Positions 1 through 5,567 of a DNA stretch of 5,567 bases are shown in pieces (within the stretch, counting starts at the first letter, position 1; each line of letters begins with the position of its first letter). Below the pieces are notes generated by a model. It did no database searches, had not been told where the DNA came from, and worked only from the letters and a program-made list of their open reading frames with translations. The position numbers and the translations under genes were made by a program. This DNA is from Bacteroidota bacterium (lineage in GTDB: Bacteria; Bacteroidota; Bacteroidia; Flavobacteriales_F; PHOS-HE28), in NCBI GenBank assembly GCA_023412755.1, contig JAEZCB010000198.1, positions 1-5,567 of the forward strand, in the 5' to 3' direction.

Positions 1-10
1 GACCTCATCT

Positions 11-18
11 TAGCTTTG
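11..18 (+). promoter_or_regulatory. Bacteroidota-type -7 promoter element upstream of treS-mak
   Basis: The sequence TAGCTTTG matches the Bacteroidota housekeeping-sigma -7 consensus TAnnTTTG at every fixed position and is followed by T. Transcription would start a few bases downstream, around 22-27, giving a leader of about 40 bases to the TTG at 66. The partner -33 element (TTG/TTTG) would lie about 19-21 bases upstream, which is outside the window, so only half of the promoter can be checked. It suggests that treS-mak has its own promoter even if another gene of the pathway lies just upstream. Confidence 0.5.
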
Positions 19-52
19 TTACCAGGACCTCGCTCCGCCAATAGGATATAAC

Positions 53-56
53 GGAG
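53..56 (+). promoter_or_regulatory. Ribosome-binding site (GGAG) supporting the TTG start of treS-mak
   Basis: GGAG lies 9 bases before the TTG at 66. The alternative ATG at 102 has no purine-rich Shine-Dalgarno-like sequence at a suitable distance. This site therefore favours the TTG, although many Bacteroidota genes are translated without a clear Shine-Dalgarno sequence, so it is not decisive. Confidence 0.4.
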
Positions 57-65
57 CCAGCTTTT

Positions 66-3404
<3,339 letters not shown>

Positions 3405-3790
3405 GGTAGGAGGGTGAAAAGTGCGAAGGTGAAAGAGTGAGCAGCCCGGCAACAATCAGGTTGATGTAGCTCGTTGATCGGTCGCCTGCCTGAAGCCATA
3501 TTACTCGTACTGCAGCACATGGAAGGGATCATGCATTTTGGCAGGGATCCTGAAGCCTCGCTTTGGGTACCTCCATAAGTGGGGCACTGGTGGAAATGGA
3601 AGATAGCCTCAAGCGTTCTGTCCTTCCATATCGATCGAGCCTTCTTCAGCCCCTGGCTATCCAAGTGGTCGATGACAGCTCGGAGGTCGTCATCATTATC
3701 ACTACAATTACTTAACCTCCTCACAACCAACACCCCCTCTTCTCATACCTTAACTTCATACCACCTACCACTGATACAGGAGCATATACT
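3405..3790. other. 386-base intergenic region without a convincing gene
   Basis: The stretch separates treS-mak from glgB. It opens with a purine-rich tract (3404-3441) containing two GTGAAA copies, and a 9-base word, CCTGAAGCC, occurs at 3489-3497 and 3549-3557. I see no tRNA, no strong rho-independent terminator (no stem followed by a T run) and no full TAnnTTTG element. The nearest promoter-like string is TAACTTCA at 3751-3758, with two mismatches and no -33 partner. Short open frames exist on both strands (for example 3401-3733 on the minus strand and 3579-3896 on the plus strand). Their translations show no family I recognise, and the plus-strand one overlaps the well-supported glgB start in another frame. 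The gap is long for a tight operon, so glgB may have its own promoter here or the gap may hold the remains of a lost gene. Confidence 0.6.
3778..3782 (+). promoter_or_regulatory. Ribosome-binding site (AGGAG) of glgB
   Basis: AGGAG lies 8 bases before the ATG at 3791, an ideal distance. It matters because it places the glgB start at the beginning of the long low-complexity extension rather than at a later ATG nearer the CBM48 module. It is therefore the main evidence that the extension is translated. Confidence 0.65.
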
Positions 3791-4477
3791 ATGGCCAGAA
3801 AGAAGGATCCCACACGCACAAGCGACACCAATAAAATGGGTATGGATGACCGCACCGCCGGACTCAATGGCGGTGCGGCTGGTAAGGACGGTCTAGGCAA
3901 AGAGCGAGAGAAAGAGGAGAAGAAGGCACCTGCGGCGAAGAAGTCCGTGCCACGAAAAGCGGCCGCGACCAAACCTCGTGGAAAGGGTGGACAACAGATG
4001 AGCATCACCGAAGAGGAGGCGCGCGATAAGAAGGATGCACCGCAACTTCCCACTCCGCCACCACCCGCTGGAGTTAAAGCGCGAGGCAGTTCGCGCAAGT
4101 CCGCCGGCACCTCCAAAGAGGATCCTTCCGCACAAGAAAGCTTGGCGAAAGCCGGTAAAGAGGCCGCCGAATATGTGCCCTCCGGCCGCTCACCGGATCA
4201 AAAGGGCGATGCCCCCAACGAAGCGAAACAACCTGTGAAACGGGGCCGTGGAAAGGCTGCTATCGCAACCCCGATGGCCGCTCATGTGGATCCAGCGAAC
4301 GAAACACCAGTTCCAGAACCTGCTAAGAAAGCCGCTGCCAAGGAGGAGGGTAGAGTAGCTCACCCTGCGGATACCGGTGCCATTCCTCCCCCCATGATCC
4401 CGGGCGAGATCGAAGTGAAGGAAACCGGGATGCCACGACCGGCCACCCTACAAGATCCCGATGATCGCCGTGTCCGC
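3791..4477 (+). other. Region of glgB encoding a disordered, histone-like N-terminal extension
   Basis: Residues 1-229 contain by hand count 28 Lys, 17 Arg and 36 Ala against 34 acidic residues. There is one Tyr (128) and no Trp, Phe or Cys. Basic patches include KKAPAAKK (44-51), AAATKPRGKGG (57-67), PVKRGRGKAA (148-157) and EPAKKAAAKEE (176-186), with Pro-rich segments such as PTPPPPAG (87-94) between them. This composition is typical of intrinsically disordered tails like those of bacterial H1-like proteins, and KRGRGK loosely resembles an AT-hook core but lacks its RGRP proline. The usual N1 beta-sandwich of long-form GlgB is not visible. The frame is open without interruption into CBM48, so it looks like a true part of the protein. 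Its function is unknown; binding of nucleic acid, polyphosphate or a partner enzyme, or a solubility tether, are all possible. Confidence 0.8.
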
Positions 4478-5567
4478 CATGGCATAAGCTTGTTCAGCGA
4501 GTATGACATCCACCTGTTCCGTGAGGGAAAGCACTTCAAACTTTATGAGAAGCTGGGAGCGCACTTGCATGAAGATCGTGGCACCAAGGGCACCCTCTAT
4601 GCCGTGTGGGCACCCAACGCGGAGCAGGTGAGTGTGATGGGTGACTTCAATGATTGGGATCGCGGCAGCCATCAACTGCAGGTACGCGAGGACGGTTCAG
4701 GCATCTGGGAAGGATTCATTCCCGGGGTGCATACCGGCATGCTGTATAAATACCATATCAAGTCGAAGTACCACATGTACCACGTGGAAAAGGCCGATCC
4801 TTTCGCTTTTGCACGTGAGGCACCGCCCCAGACGGCCTCGGTGGTGGCCGATCTGCACCACCAATGGCAGGATGTTGATTGGATGAACTACCGCAGCGAT
4901 CGCATGGACCCGGACCGTCCGTTCAGCGTTTACGAAATGCATGTGGGTTCATGGCGGCGCAAACCAGAGGACCAGAACCGTCCATTGACCTTCCGCGAGC
5001 TGGCGCAGGAGCTTCCCCCGTACCTCAAGGAGATGGGCTTCACCCATGTGGAATTCATGCCGGTGATGTACCACCCGTTCAATGGTTCGTGGGGCTACCA
5101 GATCACCGGCTACTTCGCCACCGCCAGCCAATTCGGTACGCCACAGGACCTCATGCACCTCATCGATACACTCCATCAGCACAACATCGGCGTGATCCTC
5201 GATTGGGTGCCTTCGCACTTCCCCGGTGATGAGCATGGCCTCGTCTACTTCGATGGGACCCACCTGTTCGAACATGCCGACATGCGCAAGGGCTTCCATC
5301 CTGATTGGAACAGCTACATCTTCAATTATGGCCGTAACGAGGTGCGCAGCTTCCTCATAAGCAACGCCATGTTCTGGCTGGAGAAGTACCATGTGGATGG
5401 CCTGCGCGTGGATGCCGTCGCATCCATGCTCTACCTGGACTACAGCCGCAAAGAAGGCGAATGGATCCCCAATGAACATGGCGGCCGGGAGAACCTCGAG
5501 GCGATCTCTCTATTCAAGGAATTGAATGCCGCGATCCATCAGCATCACAAAGGCGTGGTCACCATCG
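3791..5567 (+). CDS. glgB: 1,4-alpha-glucan branching enzyme GlgB with a long basic N-terminal tail (3' end outside window)
   Basis: GlgB cleaves alpha-1,4 chains and rejoins them through alpha-1,6 links to branch glycogen-like glucan. The window holds 592 complete codons and no stop. Residues 1-229 are a Lys/Ala/Pro-rich tail (listed separately). Family-typical sequence begins near HGISLFSEYDIHLF (230-243). A CBM48 module follows, with YAVWAPNAEQVSV (270-282) and MGDFNDW (283-289), and then the GH13 catalytic domain, which opens at YEMHVGSW (381-388). Active-site segments are GSWGYQ (Y436), LDWVPSHF (D471, H476) and LRVDAVASM (R539, nucleophile D541). From memory, the E. coli GlgB counterparts are Y300, D335, H340, R403 and D405. 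All five differ by the same 136, so there is no indel across this core. DYSRKEGEWIPNEHGG follows, and the sequence stops after VVTI, so the acid/base Glu would be residue 594. By the same offset the whole protein would be roughly 860 residues. The start is ATG 3791 with an AGGAG site. The upstream treS-mak supports a role in the trehalose-to-glucan route. Confidence 0.95.
   Translation, partial: MARKKDPTRTSDTNKMGMDDRTAGLNGGAAGKDGLGKEREKEEKKAPAAKKSVPRKAAATKPRGKGGQQMSITEEEARDKKDAPQLPTPPPPAGVKARGSSRKSAGTSKEDPSAQESLAKAGKEAAEYVPSGRSPDQKGDAPNEAKQPVKRGRGKAAIATPMAAHVDPANETPVPEPAKKAAAKEEGRVAHPADTGAIPPPMIPGEIEVKETGMPRPATLQDPDDRRVRHGISLFSEYDIHLFREGKHFKLYEKLGAHLHEDRGTKGTLYAVWAPNAEQVSVMGDFNDWDRGSHQLQVREDGSGIWEGFIPGVHTGMLYKYHIKSKYHMYHVEKADPFAFAREAPPQTASVVADLHHQWQDVDWMNYRSDRMDPDRPFSVYEMHVGSWRRKPEDQNRPLTFRELAQELPPYLKEMGFTHVEFMPVMYHPFNGSWGYQITGYFATASQFGTPQDLMHLIDTLHQHNIGVILDWVPSHFPGDEHGLVYFDGTHLFEHADMRKGFHPDWNSYIFNYGRNEVRSFLISNAMFWLEKYHVDGLRVDAVASMLYLDYSRKEGEWIPNEHGGRENLEAISLFKELNAAIHQHHKGVVTI
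3850..3878 (+). repeat. Perfect 10-bp inverted repeat within the first 30 codons of glgB
   Basis: CCGCACCGCC (3850-3859) and GGCGGTGCGG (3869-3878) are exact reverse complements separated by a 9-base loop. The GC-rich stem begins about 60 bases after the ATG and encodes part of residues 20-30 of the tail. No T run follows, so it is not an ordinary intrinsic terminator. It could form a stable mRNA hairpin early in translation, or it could be a by-product of GC-rich low-complexity coding. Confidence 0.7.

Noticed and set aside
3672..3696. Possible hairpin GATGAC...GTCATC as a terminator or regulator of glgB
   Set aside because: The stem is only 6 bp with a loop of roughly a dozen bases and no T run, so it is not stronger than expected by chance.
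3751..3758. TAACTTCA as a Bacteroidota -7 element for glgB
   Set aside because: It differs from TAnnTTTG at two positions and there is no TTG/TTTG at the required distance upstream.
3579..3896. 105-codon plus-strand frame beginning with GTG
   Set aside because: It runs about 100 bases into glgB in another frame and has an odd Trp/Ser-rich composition; the glgB start with AGGAG is far better supported.

Overview
The window reads as part of an alpha-glucan/trehalose metabolism locus from a fairly GC-rich member of the Bacteroidota, possibly a Flavobacteriales-like lineage. The phylum call rests on one perfect Bacteroidota-type -7 promoter element (TAnnTTTG, read here as TAGCTTTG at 11-18). It is an inference, and nothing in the window fixes the genus.

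Layout, all on the + strand. Positions 1-65 are a short leader with the promoter element and a GGAG ribosome-binding site. Positions 66-3404 encode a 1112-residue fusion of trehalose synthase (TreS, GH13) with maltokinase (Mak/Pep2). Positions 3405-3790 are a 386-base gap with no convincing gene, starting with a purine-rich tract and ending in a good AGGAG ribosome-binding site. From 3791 to the right edge runs the 5' part of glgB, the 1,4-alpha-glucan branching enzyme. It is cut off by the window two residues before the predicted general-acid glutamate.

The genes fit the GlgE route to branched alpha-glucan. TreS interconverts trehalose and maltose, Mak phosphorylates maltose to maltose-1-phosphate, GlgE (not in the window) uses this to lengthen alpha-1,4-glucan, and GlgB adds alpha-1,6 branches. 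Fusing TreS to Mak lets one polypeptide convert trehalose to maltose-1-phosphate.

The most unusual feature is at the front of GlgB. Before the CBM48 module there are about 229 residues of Lys/Ala/Pro-rich, almost aromatic-free sequence resembling histone-H1-like or AT-hook-like tails, where long-form branching enzymes carry a folded N1 beta-sandwich. Its first 30 codons also contain a perfect 10-bp inverted repeat. No wholly new system is evident. The tailed GlgB and the poorly explained 386-base gap are the parts that deserve a second look.
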